Assembly (NCBI GenBank): GCA_003241785.1
Contig: QFPW01000011.1
Coordinates: forward strand, 62,001-126,000
DNA: 64,000 bases
Direction: 5' to 3'
Source: Rhodovulum sulfidophilum
Lineage (GTDB): Bacteria; Pseudomonadota; Alphaproteobacteria; Rhodobacterales; Rhodobacteraceae
The position numbers were made by a program, and so were the translations under genes. The notes under the pieces were generated by a model. That model saw nothing but the letters and a program-made list of their open reading frames with translations, was not told the origin of the DNA and did not search any database. Positions 45,654 through 53,612 of this stretch are shown piece by piece (positions within the stretch are counted from its first letter, which is position 1; each line of letters opens with the position of its first letter).

Positions 45654-47093
45654 TTATGCTCGACGCGGCTGCGCGCCTCGGAAGATCTCATACTTTTCTG
45701 CGTAGCAAGCGGCGAGTTTCGCATCGGGGGTGATTTCCGCGCGCACTTTCGGCCGGCCGAAAACCCGCTCGGAAGTATCGCCGGTGACGCAGGCCGCCGC
45801 GAGTTTCGCCGCGCCGAAGGCGGCGCCGAAATCGCCGTCCTCGGGCTCCAGCAGGGTGAGTCCGGTCGTCGCGGCGAGGATCCGGAGCCAGGCCCGCGAC
45901 CGCGCGCCGCCGCCGACGGCGTAGGCCGCCTCGATCGAGGTGCCCGCCCGGCGCAGCGCGTGGACGCAGTCGTTGAACGCCATCGCGACGCCCTCCATCA
46001 CGCCCTGGGTCAGGTCGGCGAGGCCGGTGGCCCGGCGCAGGCCGAGGAGCGCGCCGGTCGCGTCGGGATCGTTGAGCGGCGTCCGCTCGCCCGAGAGATA
46101 GGGCAGGAAGCTCACCGGTGACGGTTTCCCGACCGTCTCCGGGACCAGGGCCGCGAGCTCGGGCGGCGTGCGGCCGGTGATCTCGGCGAGCCAGCTCATG
46201 CTGTCGGTCGCCGACAGGATCACCCCCATCTGGTGCCAGGTGCGCGGCACGGCGTGGCAGAAGGTGTGCACCGCGTCGCCGGTGTTGGGCGCGTAGCGCT
46301 CGGTCGCGGCGAAGAGCACCCCCGAGGTGCCGAGCGAGAGGAAGCCGACGCCCGGGGTCATCACCCCCATGCCGCAGGCGGTCGCGGCGTTGTCGCCGCC
46401 GCCGCCCGCCACCGGCACCCGCGGGATGCCCCAGCGCGCGGCGAGATCGGCGCGCAGATGCCCGGAGACGTCGCTCCCCTCGACCAGCGCCGGCATCTGC
46501 GCCCGCGTGAGCCCGGTCGCGCCGAGCAGGTCGTCCGACCAGTCCCGCGCGCCGACGTCGAGCCAGAGCGTGCCGGCGGCGTCCGACATCTCGCTGACGT
46601 GCTCGCCGGTCAGCCACAGTCGGAGGTAGTCCTTCGGGAGCAGCACCTTCGCGGTGCGCGCGAAGATCGCGGGCTCGTTCTCCGCGACCCAGAGCAGCTT
46701 CGGCGCGGTGAAGCCCGCCATCACGAGGTTGCCCGCGATCCCGTGGAAATCCGCCCGTTCGGTCAGCGTCGCGCATTGCGCGCCGGCGCGGCCGTCGTTC
46801 CAGAGGATGCAGGGGCGCAGCACCGCGTCGTCCGCGTCGAGCAGCGTGGCGCCGTGCATGTGCCCCGAAAGCCCGATCGCGGCGAGCCGCGCCATCGCCT
46901 CGGGATGCGCGCGGGAAAGCTCCGCGATCACCGCCTCCGAGGCGGTGATCCAGTCGGCGGGCGCCTGTTCGGACCAGTTCGGCTTCGGCCGGCTCACCGT
47001 CAGGGGGGCGTGCGCCACCCCGACGGTCGCGAAATCCGCGTCGACCAGCATCGCCTTGACGCCGGAGGTGCCGAGATCCAGTCCCAGGTACAT
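45654..47093 (-). CDS. xylB: Xylulokinase
   Basis: FGGY kinase that phosphorylates D-xylulose to xylulose 5-phosphate. 479 residues. MYLGLDLGTSGVKAML at the N-terminus, the XylB-specific GLSGHMHGATLLD and WNDGRA, PKDYLRLWLTGE, then GGGGDNAA and the C-terminal AVGGGARSRAWLRILA. Start ATG 47093 is chosen by alignment to XylB; ATG 47108, which overlaps the xylitol dehydrogenase stop, would add five residues and has no better ribosome site. The C-terminal end PRRA reaches into the regulatory gap. Confidence 0.93.
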   Translation of the reverse strand: MYLGLDLGTSGVKAMLVDADFATVGVAHAPLTVSRPKPNWSEQAPADWITASEAVIAELSRAHPEAMARLAAIGLSGHMHGATLLDADDAVLRPCILWNDGRAGAQCATLTERADFHGIAGNLVMAGFTAPKLLWVAENEPAIFARTAKVLLPKDYLRLWLTGEHVSEMSDAAGTLWLDVGARDWSDDLLGATGLTRAQMPALVEGSDVSGHLRADLAARWGIPRVPVAGGGGDNAATACGMGVMTPGVGFLSLGTSGVLFAATERYAPNTGDAVHTFCHAVPRTWHQMGVILSATDSMSWLAEITGRTPPELAALVPETVGKPSPVSFLPYLSGERTPLNDPDATGALLGLRRATGLADLTQGVMEGVAMAFNDCVHALRRAGTSIEAAYAVGGGARSRAWLRILAATTGLTLLEPEDGDFGAAFGAAKLAAACVTGDTSERVFGRPKVRAEITPDAKLAACYAEKYEIFRGAQPRRA

Positions 47094-47107
47094 GTGATCG
47101 CGCCCCA

Positions 47108-48145
47108 TCACCGCGGCATCAGGATCTGCAGCTTCACGTCGGTGTCGCGGCCCTCGACCGCGCGGTCGAAGGCCGCGATGCTGTCCTCGAACGGGATCGT
47201 GCCCGAGATCAGCGGATCGAGGTCGACCTTGCCCGAGGCGATCAGCGCGATCGCGCGGTCGTAGACGTTGGCGTAGCGGAACACCGTCTCGACGCGGAGC
47301 TCCTTGGCCTGCAGGCCGACGATGTCGACCGGCACCGGATCGACCGGCATGCCGACGAGCACGATCGCCCCGCCCGGACGCGCCAGCGCCGGCATGCCGA
47401 GGATCGCCGGCGCGGCGCCGGAGCATTCGAAGACGATGTCGCAGCCCCAGCCGTCGGTCGCCTCCGCGATCGCCTCGGCGAGCGGGCGTTCGCGGATGTT
47501 GACCGTCTCGATCCCGTCATAGGCGCCGATGATGTCGAGCTTCGGCTGGGCGAGATCGGCGACGATCACCTTGGCGCAGCCGCCGGCGAGCGCGGCGAGC
47601 GCCACCATCATGCCGATCGGCCCCGCGCCGGTGACGACCGCGACGTCGCCCGGCTGGATCCGCGCGCGGAGCGCCGCCTGCATGCCGATCGCGAAGGGCT
47701 CGACCATCGCGCCCTCGGCGAAGGAGACGTTCTCGGGCAGGCGGTAGGTGAAGGCCGCCGGGTGGATCACCTCGGGCGTCAGGCAGCCGTGCACCGGCGG
47801 GGTCGCCCAGAAGGTCACCGCCGGATCGACGTTGTAGATGCCGAGCTTGGCGGCGCGCGAGGTCGGGTCCGGGATGCCGGGCTCCATGCAGACCCGGTCG
47901 CCGGCCTTCAGATGCGTGACCTCGGCCCCGGTCTCGATCACCGTGCCCGAGGCCTCGTGGCCGAGCACCATCGGCGCGGTGACGACGAAGGGCCCGATCT
48001 TGCCATGGGTGTAGTAATGCACGTCCGAGCCGCAGATTCCGACCGTATGGGTCCGGATCCGGACGTCCTTCGGCCCGAGCGTGCCGGGGATGTCGAAATC
48101 GCGCAGCGACAGCCTGCGCTTCTCCTCCAGAACCAGCGCCTTCAT
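47108..48145 (-). CDS. Xylitol dehydrogenase (D-xylulose-forming), medium-chain zinc family
   Basis: 345 residues. Catalytic zinc ligands Cys38, His63 and Glu64 (GICGSD, LGHEASG); NAD-binding GAGPIGMM near 175. The lobe that holds four structural-zinc cysteines in most relatives reads EPGIPDPTSRAAKLGIYNV and has none, followed by FWATPPVHGCL, as in Morganella-type xylitol dehydrogenases. Oxidises xylitol to D-xylulose for the adjacent kinase. Start ATG 48145 is preceded by GGAGGAGG. First gene of its operon. Confidence 0.87.
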   Translation of the reverse strand: MKALVLEEKRRLSLRDFDIPGTLGPKDVRIRTHTVGICGSDVHYYTHGKIGPFVVTAPMVLGHEASGTVIETGAEVTHLKAGDRVCMEPGIPDPTSRAAKLGIYNVDPAVTFWATPPVHGCLTPEVIHPAAFTYRLPENVSFAEGAMVEPFAIGMQAALRARIQPGDVAVVTGAGPIGMMVALAALAGGCAKVIVADLAQPKLDIIGAYDGIETVNIRERPLAEAIAEATDGWGCDIVFECSGAAPAILGMPALARPGGAIVLVGMPVDPVPVDIVGLQAKELRVETVFRYANVYDRAIALIASGKVDLDPLISGTIPFEDSIAAFDRAVEGRDTDVKLQILMPR

Positions 48146-48584
48146 CGCAGCCTCCTCCAGTGATGGGATCGTTTCTCGCGGGCCACCGCGCGGGGGCCTC
48201 GGAGGCCGGTGATGGCGACCGATCGCGGCAAAAGTAAACAGGATTCCGCCGCGCGCGCGGCTCCCCGCCGCCGCTGGGAAAATTCGTATCGAGCGTTTCG
48301 CGGATTCCCACGCGCCGGGCCGTCCGGGTGCGACGGGCGTGGGGCGAGGTCGCCCACGCGATTCGGCGAAAGGAGCGCGGCTCCGTCTCCGGCCCGATCG
48401 CCGGCGTCGCTCGCCCGGGATCGCGGTCCGGGCGCGGGACCCGGACCGCGGCGCGGGAAAGGCGCACGCCACGGCGCCGCGGGTCTCAATCGGGAACGAA
48501 ACGGTAAACTGAGCTGTGAAACCAGCTCACGAAAGGCCCCGTCGCGCGATGGCGAAATGGCCGCAAGATGTTGAAAAGGTTAGG
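48146..48584. other. Gene-free region upstream of the xylitol dehydrogenase operon
   Basis: About 440 nt without a supportable gene. It should hold the promoter of the xylitol dehydrogenase-xylB operon; I cannot pick out hexamers. 48498-48529 contains a stem-loop behind tRNA-Tyr. The rest is GC-rich with short local inverted repeats. Confidence 0.5.
48498..48529 (-). terminator. Possible terminator of tRNA-Tyr
   Basis: Stem TGAGCTG/CAGCTCA (48510-48516 with 48523-48529), 6-nt loop, followed on the minus strand by GTTTACCGTTT. About 55 nt after the mature tRNA end. The tail is weak. Confidence 0.4.
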
Positions 48585-48670
48585 TGGTGGAGGGGGCTGG
48601 ATTCGAACCAGCGTAGGGTTGCCCCGACGGATTTACAGTCCGTTGCATTTGACCGCTCTGCCACCCCTCC
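48585..48670 (-). tRNA. tRNA-Tyr(GUA)
   Basis: 86 nt with encoded CCA. Acceptor GGAGGGG/CCCCTCC; anticodon loop CTGTAAA gives GTA; long variable arm (CGGGGCAACCCTACG) typical of bacterial tRNA-Tyr; T-arm GCTGG-TTCGAAT-CCAGC. Confidence 0.97.
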
Positions 48671-48791
48671 GGAGGTTGCCCGGACTTCCGTCCGGCGCGG
48701 TGGGGGCGAAATAGGACAGGGCGGCGGGGGCGTCAACGGGAAATCGCCGGGAGCGCGCGATCATTCGCCAACCGGCCGGCGCGGGACGCCG

Positions 48792-48820
48792 AAAAACGAA
48801 AAGGCCGCCTCGCGGCGGCC
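48792..48820 (-). terminator. Intrinsic terminator after tRNA-Gly copy 1
   Basis: Stem GGCCGCC/GGCGGCC (48803-48809 with 48814-48820), tetraloop, then TTTTCGTTTTTC on the minus strand. Its stem and tail are the same as those behind the second tRNA-Gly. Confidence 0.8.
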
Positions 48821-48843
48821 TCTTGGTACCCGTCCGGGTCCGT

Positions 48844-48918
48844 TGGAGCGGGCGAAGGGATTCGAACCCTCGACCCTAACCTTGGCAAGGTTATGCTCTA
48901 CCCCTGAGCTACACCCGC
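48844..48918 (-). tRNA. tRNA-Gly(GCC), copy 1
   Basis: 75 nt with encoded CCA. Acceptor GCGGGTG with CGCCCGC (one G-U pair); D-arm AGCTCAGGGGTAGAGC; anticodon stem TAACC/GGTTA with loop TTGCCAA, anticodon GCC; T-arm GAGGG-TTCGAAT-CCCTT. Identical to copy 2. Confidence 0.97.
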
Positions 48919-49010
48919 GTCCTGGAGGCGGTATATACAGGCCCCGCCGGCGAGCACAAGGGCGGATCCGCGTCCCGGGACCGGCCCGCGCCGGGTCCCG
49001 CGATCCCCGG

Positions 49011-49038
49011 AAAACGAAAAGGCCGCCTCGCGGCGGCC
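49011..49038 (-). terminator. Intrinsic terminator after tRNA-Gly copy 2
   Basis: Stem GGCCGCC/GGCGGCC (49021-49027 with 49032-49038), tetraloop, then TTTTCGTTTT on the minus strand. Lies between the two tRNA-Gly genes, so each has its own terminator. Confidence 0.8.
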
Positions 49039-49062
49039 CATCGTAACCCTCTCGGGTTTTAC

Positions 49063-49137
49063 TGGAGCGGGCGAAGGGATTCGAACCCTCGACCCTAACC
49101 TTGGCAAGGTTATGCTCTACCCCTGAGCTACACCCGC
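49063..49137 (-). tRNA. tRNA-Gly(GCC), copy 2
   Basis: 75 nt with encoded CCA, same sequence as copy 1 including anticodon GCC. Spaced 219 nt from copy 1; the flanking ACGCGGGTG and terminator are conserved too, so this is a tandem duplication of the tRNA with its terminator. Confidence 0.97.
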
Positions 49138-49269
49138 GTCCTGTGGAGGGGGATATACACAGCCGCGGGGGACGAGCACAAGGGGCCGGACGGATTTTTT
49201 TCACCTGGCGCCGAGATTTCCCGTCCCCGTGGGAAATCCATCGGGCTCAACCGGTTACGAGCCGATCTC

Positions 49270-49959
49270 TCAGCGCACCTCGACCTCGAGCGGCGGCAGC
49301 GTGGCGATTTCCGCGCGCAGGCGGTCGCCGCGGCGGACCGGTCCGACGCCGGCCGGCGTGCCGGTGAAGACGAGATCGCCGGGAGCCAGGGTGAAGAGCT
49401 CGGAGAGCTTGGCGATCGTCTCCGGGACCGACCAGACGAGATCGGCCAGATCGCCCTTCTGCCGGATCTCGCCATTGACCGCGAGCGTGACCGGCCCGGC
49501 GGCGAGCGGCGCGGACAGCGCGGCGCGCGGCGTGATCGGGCCGCAGGGGGCGGAGGCCTCGAAGGCCTTGGCGAGCTCCCAGGGACGGCCCGCCTTCTTC
49601 GCCGCCGCCTGCAGGTCGCGCCGGGTCATGTCGAGGCCGACCGCGTAGCCGAAGACCGCCGCCTCGGCCTCCGCCTCGGAAAGATCCGCGCCGCCGGCGC
49701 CGAGCGCCACGACCAACTCGACCTCGTGATGCACGTCCGCGCTCAGCGGCGGATAGGGAAAGACGTCGCCGAGCACCAGGTTGTCGGGGTTCTTCTGGAA
49801 GAAGAACGGCGGCTCGCGGTCCGGATCATGCCCCATCTCGCGGGCGTGCTCGGCGTAGTTGCGGCCGACGCAATAGATCCGGCGCACCGGGAAGAGCTGG
49901 CCGGTGCCGAGGACGGGCAGGGCGGGCGGGGCCGGAGGGGCGAAGACATAGTCGGTCAT
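49270..49959 (-). CDS. Fumarylacetoacetate hydrolase family protein
   Basis: 229 residues, a single FAH catalytic domain. RRIYCVGRNYAEHAREMG at about 26-43 is the family entry motif; FFFQKNPDNLV, the metal-binding DVHHEVELVVAL near 74-85 and GLDMTRRDLQ near 108 follow, with VFTGTPAGVGPV near the end. Members hydrolyse C-C bonds of fumarylpyruvate, acylpyruvates or decarboxylate oxaloacetate. Length and motifs favour the fumarylpyruvate/acylpyruvate hydrolase subgroup. No aromatic-degradation neighbours, so the role is open. Confidence 0.87.
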   Translation of the reverse strand: MTDYVFAPPAPPALPVLGTGQLFPVRRIYCVGRNYAEHAREMGHDPDREPPFFFQKNPDNLVLGDVFPYPPLSADVHHEVELVVALGAGGADLSEAEAEAAVFGYAVGLDMTRRDLQAAAKKAGRPWELAKAFEASAPCGPITPRAALSAPLAAGPVTLAVNGEIRQKGDLADLVWSVPETIAKLSELFTLAPGDLVFTGTPAGVGPVRRGDRLRAEIATLPPLEVEVR

Positions 49960-50147
49960 GCGGGCGGAGCCTTGGTCGGGGATCGGAGTTTGCCATTGGC
50001 GCGCGCCGGTCCCGGCGCGTCAAGCGGCGCGGGCGCGGCCGGGCCTCGGGAGTGGGAATTCGCCGCGGCGTTAGGACAGGATTAACCCGCCCGGGCCGAG
50101 CCTCGGGCGAGGCGCCCGCCGGATCCGGGCGCGGGGAGAGGCGGATT

Positions 50148-51569
50148 ATGCGGATCGTTCCCATCATTCTCTGCGGCGGCTCGGGCACCCGGCTCTGGCC
50201 GCTGTCGCGCCGGGATTTCGCGAAACAGCACGCGCCGGTGCTCGGCGGCGCCTCGCCGTTCCAGCGCACGCTCGCGCGGGTCGCCGAGGCGGGCGGGGCC
50301 GACTGGACCCCGCCGCTCGTCATCACAGGGGCACCCTCGCGCTTCATGGCGGCCGAGCAGGCGCGCGCGGCCGGGATCACGGCGGAGCTGGTGCTCGAGC
50401 CCGAGGGCCGCGACACGCTGGCGGCGATCACGCTCGGCACGCTCATCGCGGCGCGGCACGGGCCCGAGGCGGTGGCGCTGATCCTGCCCTCGGACCACCT
50501 GATCCCGGACACCGCCGCCTTCGCCGCTGCGGTGGCGGCGGCGGGCCGGGCGGCGGCGGCCGGCGCGCTCGTGACCTTCGGTGTCGCCCCGACCGGGCCC
50601 GCGACCGGCTACGGCTATATCCGGCCGGCGTCCCCGGCGGCGGGCGCGCCGGTCGCGATCGCGGAATTCGTCGAGAAGCCCGACGCGGATCGCGCGGAGG
50701 CGCTGATCGGACAGGGCTGCCTCTGGAACAGCGGCATGTTCGCGCTCCACGCCGAGACCACGCTCGGCGAGATCCGCGCGCTCGCGCCCGACTGCTACGC
50801 CGCCGTGGCGCGTGGGCTGACCGCCGCGGAAGAGGCCGAGGACGCGCTGGTGATCGGGCGCGACTTCGCATCCGCGCCGAAGATCAGCTTCGACTACGCG
50901 GTGATGGAGAAGACCCGCCGCGCCCTGGTGCTGCCGGTCGGCTTCGGCTGGTCCGACATCGGCGACTGGCGCGAGGTCTGGAACCTGGTGCCGCGCGACG
51001 CCGACGGGGTCGGCCGCGAGGGGCCGGTGGCGACGCGCGACGTGAAGGACAGCTACATCCGGGCCGATGGCAAAAGGCTCGTCTGCGCGCTCGGGCTCGA
51101 GCGGGTGCTGATCGTCGACACGCCCGACGCGCTCCTCGTCGCCGATCTCGACCGGGCGCAGGAGGTGAAGCAGCTGGTCGCCGGGCTCCAGGCCGAGGGG
51201 CGGCCCGAGAGCACGACGCCCGCCCGGGTGCACCGGCCCTGGGGCTGGTACCAGACGATGGACCTCGGCGACCGGTTCCGGGTGAAGCGGATCCAGGTCG
51301 CGCCCGGCAAGCAGCTCTCGCTGCAGCGCCACCATCACCGCGCTGAGCACTGGATCGTGGTGCGCGGCACCGCCGAGGTGACGCGCGACGGCGAGACGAC
51401 GATGGTGCGCGAGAACGAGTCGATCTACCTGCCGATGGGCTGCCTGCACCGGCTGCGGAACCCCGGCAAGATCGGGGTCGAGATCGTCGAGGTCCAGACC
51501 GGCGCCTATCTCGAGGAGGACGACATCGTCCGCGTCGAGGACGATTTCGGGCGGGCGAAGGCGGGGTGA
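50148..51569 (+). CDS. manC: Mannose-1-phosphate guanylyltransferase / mannose-6-phosphate isomerase
   Basis: Bifunctional enzyme producing GDP-mannose for polysaccharides. 473 residues. Nucleotidyltransferase domain with LCGGSGTRLWPLSR at 8-21 and FVEKPD near 175; a left-handed beta-helix linker; C-terminal cupin isomerase domain with HRPWGWYQTMD, PGKQLSLQRHHHRAEHW and the GxxHRL-type zinc residues. Start ATG 50148 is fixed by the family N-terminus and a GGGGAGAGG box. Stands alone; repeat copy 4 follows. Confidence 0.93.
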   Translation: MRIVPIILCGGSGTRLWPLSRRDFAKQHAPVLGGASPFQRTLARVAEAGGADWTPPLVITGAPSRFMAAEQARAAGITAELVLEPEGRDTLAAITLGTLIAARHGPEAVALILPSDHLIPDTAAFAAAVAAAGRAAAAGALVTFGVAPTGPATGYGYIRPASPAAGAPVAIAEFVEKPDADRAEALIGQGCLWNSGMFALHAETTLGEIRALAPDCYAAVARGLTAAEEAEDALVIGRDFASAPKISFDYAVMEKTRRALVLPVGFGWSDIGDWREVWNLVPRDADGVGREGPVATRDVKDSYIRADGKRLVCALGLERVLIVDTPDALLVADLDRAQEVKQLVAGLQAEGRPESTTPARVHRPWGWYQTMDLGDRFRVKRIQVAPGKQLSLQRHHHRAEHWIVVRGTAEVTRDGETTMVRENESIYLPMGCLHRLRNPGKIGVEIVEVQTGAYLEEDDIVRVEDDFGRAKAG

Positions 51570-51634
51570 GGCGCGCTCGGGGAAGCGCGCGGCACGGCGG
51601 ACCGAGGTCCGCCCTACGATGCGGCTCCGCATCC

Positions 51635-51726
51635 CCGCCGCCCCGGGCTTGACCCGGGGCCTCGACCCCCGGTGAACCACCGCCGGGGCGGGGCCTCGAG
51701 GCCCCGGGTCAAGCCCGGGGCAGCGG
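51635..51726. repeat. Dispersed palindromic repeat, copy 4
   Basis: 92 bp, 66 nt after the manC stop. Left arm CCGCCGCCCCGGGCTTGACC, right arm GGGTCAAGCCCGGGGCAGCGG, with CCTCGA inside both arms. Closest to copy 1. Confidence 0.85.
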
Positions 51727-51843
51727 AGCTCGAGTGTTAACCCTTCACACCCCGCGCCCTTGTTCGCCCCGCCGGGCGCTCCCCCGGCGGCTCGCTTCTC
51801 CCCATGTTCATACGGCCTGGAAATCTATCGGGCAGTCCGCGCA

Positions 51844-51949
51844 GGAGCCGCCAGGCTCCGGAGCGAGGGGCCCCGCCAACAGGCGGGGAGAAACCCTTCC
51901 CTCGCGGCCAAAGGGCCGCTCCGCCGGATCCGGGCATCTGCCCGGATCC
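51844..51949. repeat. Chain of four tight hairpins downstream of hpt
   Basis: Consecutive perfect stems: GGAGCC/GGCTCC (51844-51859, GCCA loop), CCCCGCC/GGCGGGG (51871-51888, AACA loop), GCGGCC/GGCCGC (51904-51919, AAAG loop) and an 11-bp stem from GGATCCGGGCA to TGCCCGGATCC (51926-51949, 2-nt loop). They fill the non-coding space between repeat copy 4 and the hpt stop. The last one, 17 nt beyond hpt, may terminate hpt although no U-run follows. No supportable gene in 51727-51965. Confidence 0.65.
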
Positions 51950-51965
51950 CCTCGCCGACCGCGGC

Positions 51966-52511
51966 CTACGAATCCTCCGGGAACCGCACCGCGCCGATGT
52001 AGGGCAGGTTGCGGTTGCGCTGCGCGTAATCGATTCCGTAGCCGACCACGAACCGGTCGGGGATCTCGAAGCCGATCCAGCGCGCGTCGACCGCCGCCTC
52101 GCGCCGCGACGGCTTGTCGAGCAGCGCGCAGACCTCGAGCCGCGCCGGGCGGCGGGTCCGCAGGATCGCCAGCACATGGCTGAGCGTGAAGCCGGTGTCG
52201 ATGATGTCCTCGACCACCAGCACGTCGCGGCCCTCGATCTCGCCGCGCAGGTCCTTCAGGATCCGGACCTCGCGGCTCGACTCCGTGCGGTTGCCGTAGG
52301 AGGAGGCCTCGAGGAAATCGACCTCGATCGGCAGATCGATCTCGCGCACCAGATCGGCGATGAAGATGAAGGAGCCGCGCAAGAGGCCGACGACGACGAG
52401 CTTGTCGGTGCCTCGGTAGAATTCGGTGATCTCGCGGGCCAGGGCCTCGGTCCGGGCGGCGATCGCCTTGGCGGAGATGAGCGTGTCGATCGCGTAGGGC
52501 CGCGCCGTCAT
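51966..52511 (-). CDS. hpt: Hypoxanthine phosphoribosyltransferase
   Basis: Purine salvage: transfers phosphoribose from PRPP to hypoxanthine or guanine. 181 residues. VVGLLRGSFIFIADL near 40-54, the flexible loop SSYGNRTES near 70, the PRPP motif VLVVEDIIDTGFTL near 95-108, and purine-specificity DKPSRRE and WIGFEIPDRFVVGYGIDY. Divergent from the Coq10/RatA-type gene across 146 nt. Confidence 0.94.
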   Translation of the reverse strand: MTARPYAIDTLISAKAIAARTEALAREITEFYRGTDKLVVVGLLRGSFIFIADLVREIDLPIEVDFLEASSYGNRTESSREVRILKDLRGEIEGRDVLVVEDIIDTGFTLSHVLAILRTRRPARLEVCALLDKPSRREAAVDARWIGFEIPDRFVVGYGIDYAQRNRNLPYIGAVRFPEDS

Positions 52512-52657
52512 TGGGTCTGCTTCCTGCCTCTTTCGCGGCCGCTTGGGGCCGTTCGCGACGTCCCCGGGCCTTGTGCCGGCGGCATCCTAGGGTCAAATAC
52601 CGGGACCGACAACGCGAAACCCCGGGCAAGCTCCGGGCCCAGACCCGAAGGCCGCCT

Positions 52658-53125
52658 ATGCCCACACACGCGGAAAAGCGCGTCATGCCGTACAGCGCCG
52701 ACCAGATGTACGCGCTGATCGCCGACGTCGCGCGCTATCCCGAATTCCTGCCCTGGTGCTCGGCCGCGCGGATCCGCGCGGTCCGGCCGCTGTCCGACGG
52801 GTCGGGCGAGGTGATGGACGCGGATCTGGTGATCTCGTTCAAGGTCTATCGCGAGAAATTCGGCAGCCGGGTGACGCTCCGGCCGGAGGCGCGGACGATC
52901 GAGGTCGAATATCTCGACGGGCCGTTCAAGTACCTGCGCAACACCTGGAAATTCGTCCCGATGGGCGAGAAGCGCTGCGAGGTCGATTTCTACGTCGATT
53001 TCGAGTTCCGCTCGGCGATCCTGTCGAAGCTGATCGGCTTCGTCTTCAACGAGGCGATGCAGCGGATCGTGCGCGCCTTCGAGGCGCGGGCGGCGGTGCT
53101 CTACGGCGCGCCCTCGACCGCCTGA
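52658..53125 (+). CDS. Coq10/RatA-type START-domain protein
   Basis: 155 residues, polyketide-cyclase/START fold. MPTHAEKRVMPYSADQMYALIADVARYPEFLPWC is the family opening; REKFGSRVTL, DGPFKYLRNTWKF and the helix FVFNEAMQRIVRAFEARA follow. Relatives are the ubiquinone chaperone Coq10 and E. coli RatA. In alphaproteobacteria a ubiquinone-binding role supporting respiration is more likely than a toxin. Start ATG 52658 is set by the family. Its last 25 nt overlap the convergent pncC-type gene. Confidence 0.85.
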   Translation: MPTHAEKRVMPYSADQMYALIADVARYPEFLPWCSAARIRAVRPLSDGSGEVMDADLVISFKVYREKFGSRVTLRPEARTIEVEYLDGPFKYLRNTWKFVPMGEKRCEVDFYVDFEFRSAILSKLIGFVFNEAMQRIVRAFEARAAVLYGAPSTA

Positions 53126-53601
53126 AGCCCGAGGTCGAGCGCGGTCTCGACCGCGCGGGCGCGGACGTTTCCGCGTCCGAGCGGGCCGAAGTCGCGGCGC
53201 TCGGCGCGGGTGCCCGCTGCGGTCGCGGTCGCGAACCAGACCAGGCCCTCGGGCTTCGCGGCCGAGGCGCCCGGCCCCGCGACGCCGGTGATCGCGATCG
53301 CGAGATCGACGCCCGCCGCGGCGCGCGCCCCTTCGGCCATCGCGCGGGCGACCTCCTCCGAGACCGCGCCATGCGCCGTGATGAGCGCGGCCGGCACGCC
53401 GATCATCGCGGTCTTCGCTGCGTTGGAATAGGTGAGATAGCCCCGGTCGAACACGTCCGAGGAGCCGGCGATATCCGTGAGCGCGGCGGCGACGAGCCCG
53501 CCGGTGCAGCTTTCCGCCGTCGCCACATGCCAGCCCCGCGCCCGCGCCGCGGCGAGCAGCGCCACCGCCCGGGCCTCGTCGATCATCCGCGCCTCGGCCA
53601 T
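53101..53601 (-). CDS. pncC: CinA C-terminal-domain protein, nicotinamide-nucleotide amidohydrolase
   Basis: 166 residues, the deamidase domain alone without the CinA N-terminal domain. Motifs: ATAESCTGGLVAAALTDIAGSS at about 28-49, YSNAAKTAMIGV and AITGVAGPGASAAKPEGLVW. Converts NMN to nicotinate mononucleotide for NAD recycling. ATG 53601 has GGAGG 5 nt upstream; Met 53586 is an alternative. Tail-to-tail overlap of 25 nt with the Coq10-like gene; 11 nt after pgpA on the same strand. Confidence 0.88.
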   Translation of the reverse strand: MAEARMIDEARAVALLAAARARGWHVATAESCTGGLVAAALTDIAGSSDVFDRGYLTYSNAAKTAMIGVPAALITAHGAVSEEVARAMAEGARAAAGVDLAIAITGVAGPGASAAKPEGLVWFATATAAGTRAERRDFGPLGRGNVRARAVETALDLGLQAVEGAP

Positions 53602-53612
53602 CCCGTCCTCCG

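Noticed and set aside
48761..49204. Minus-strand frame with repeated CSSGVEHNLAKVRVEGSNPF-like peptides
   Set aside because: It is a translation of the two tRNA-Gly genes.
51840..51960. 6S RNA, SRP RNA or RNase P RNA in the hairpin-rich stretch
   Set aside because: None of the conserved core motifs of these RNAs is visible.
51734..52718. Open frames spanning the hairpin chain and hpt on the plus strand, and a minus-strand frame ending CADCPIDFQAV
   Set aside because: They are Pro/Arg-rich readings of palindromic DNA and of hpt antisense; no ribosome site or family match.
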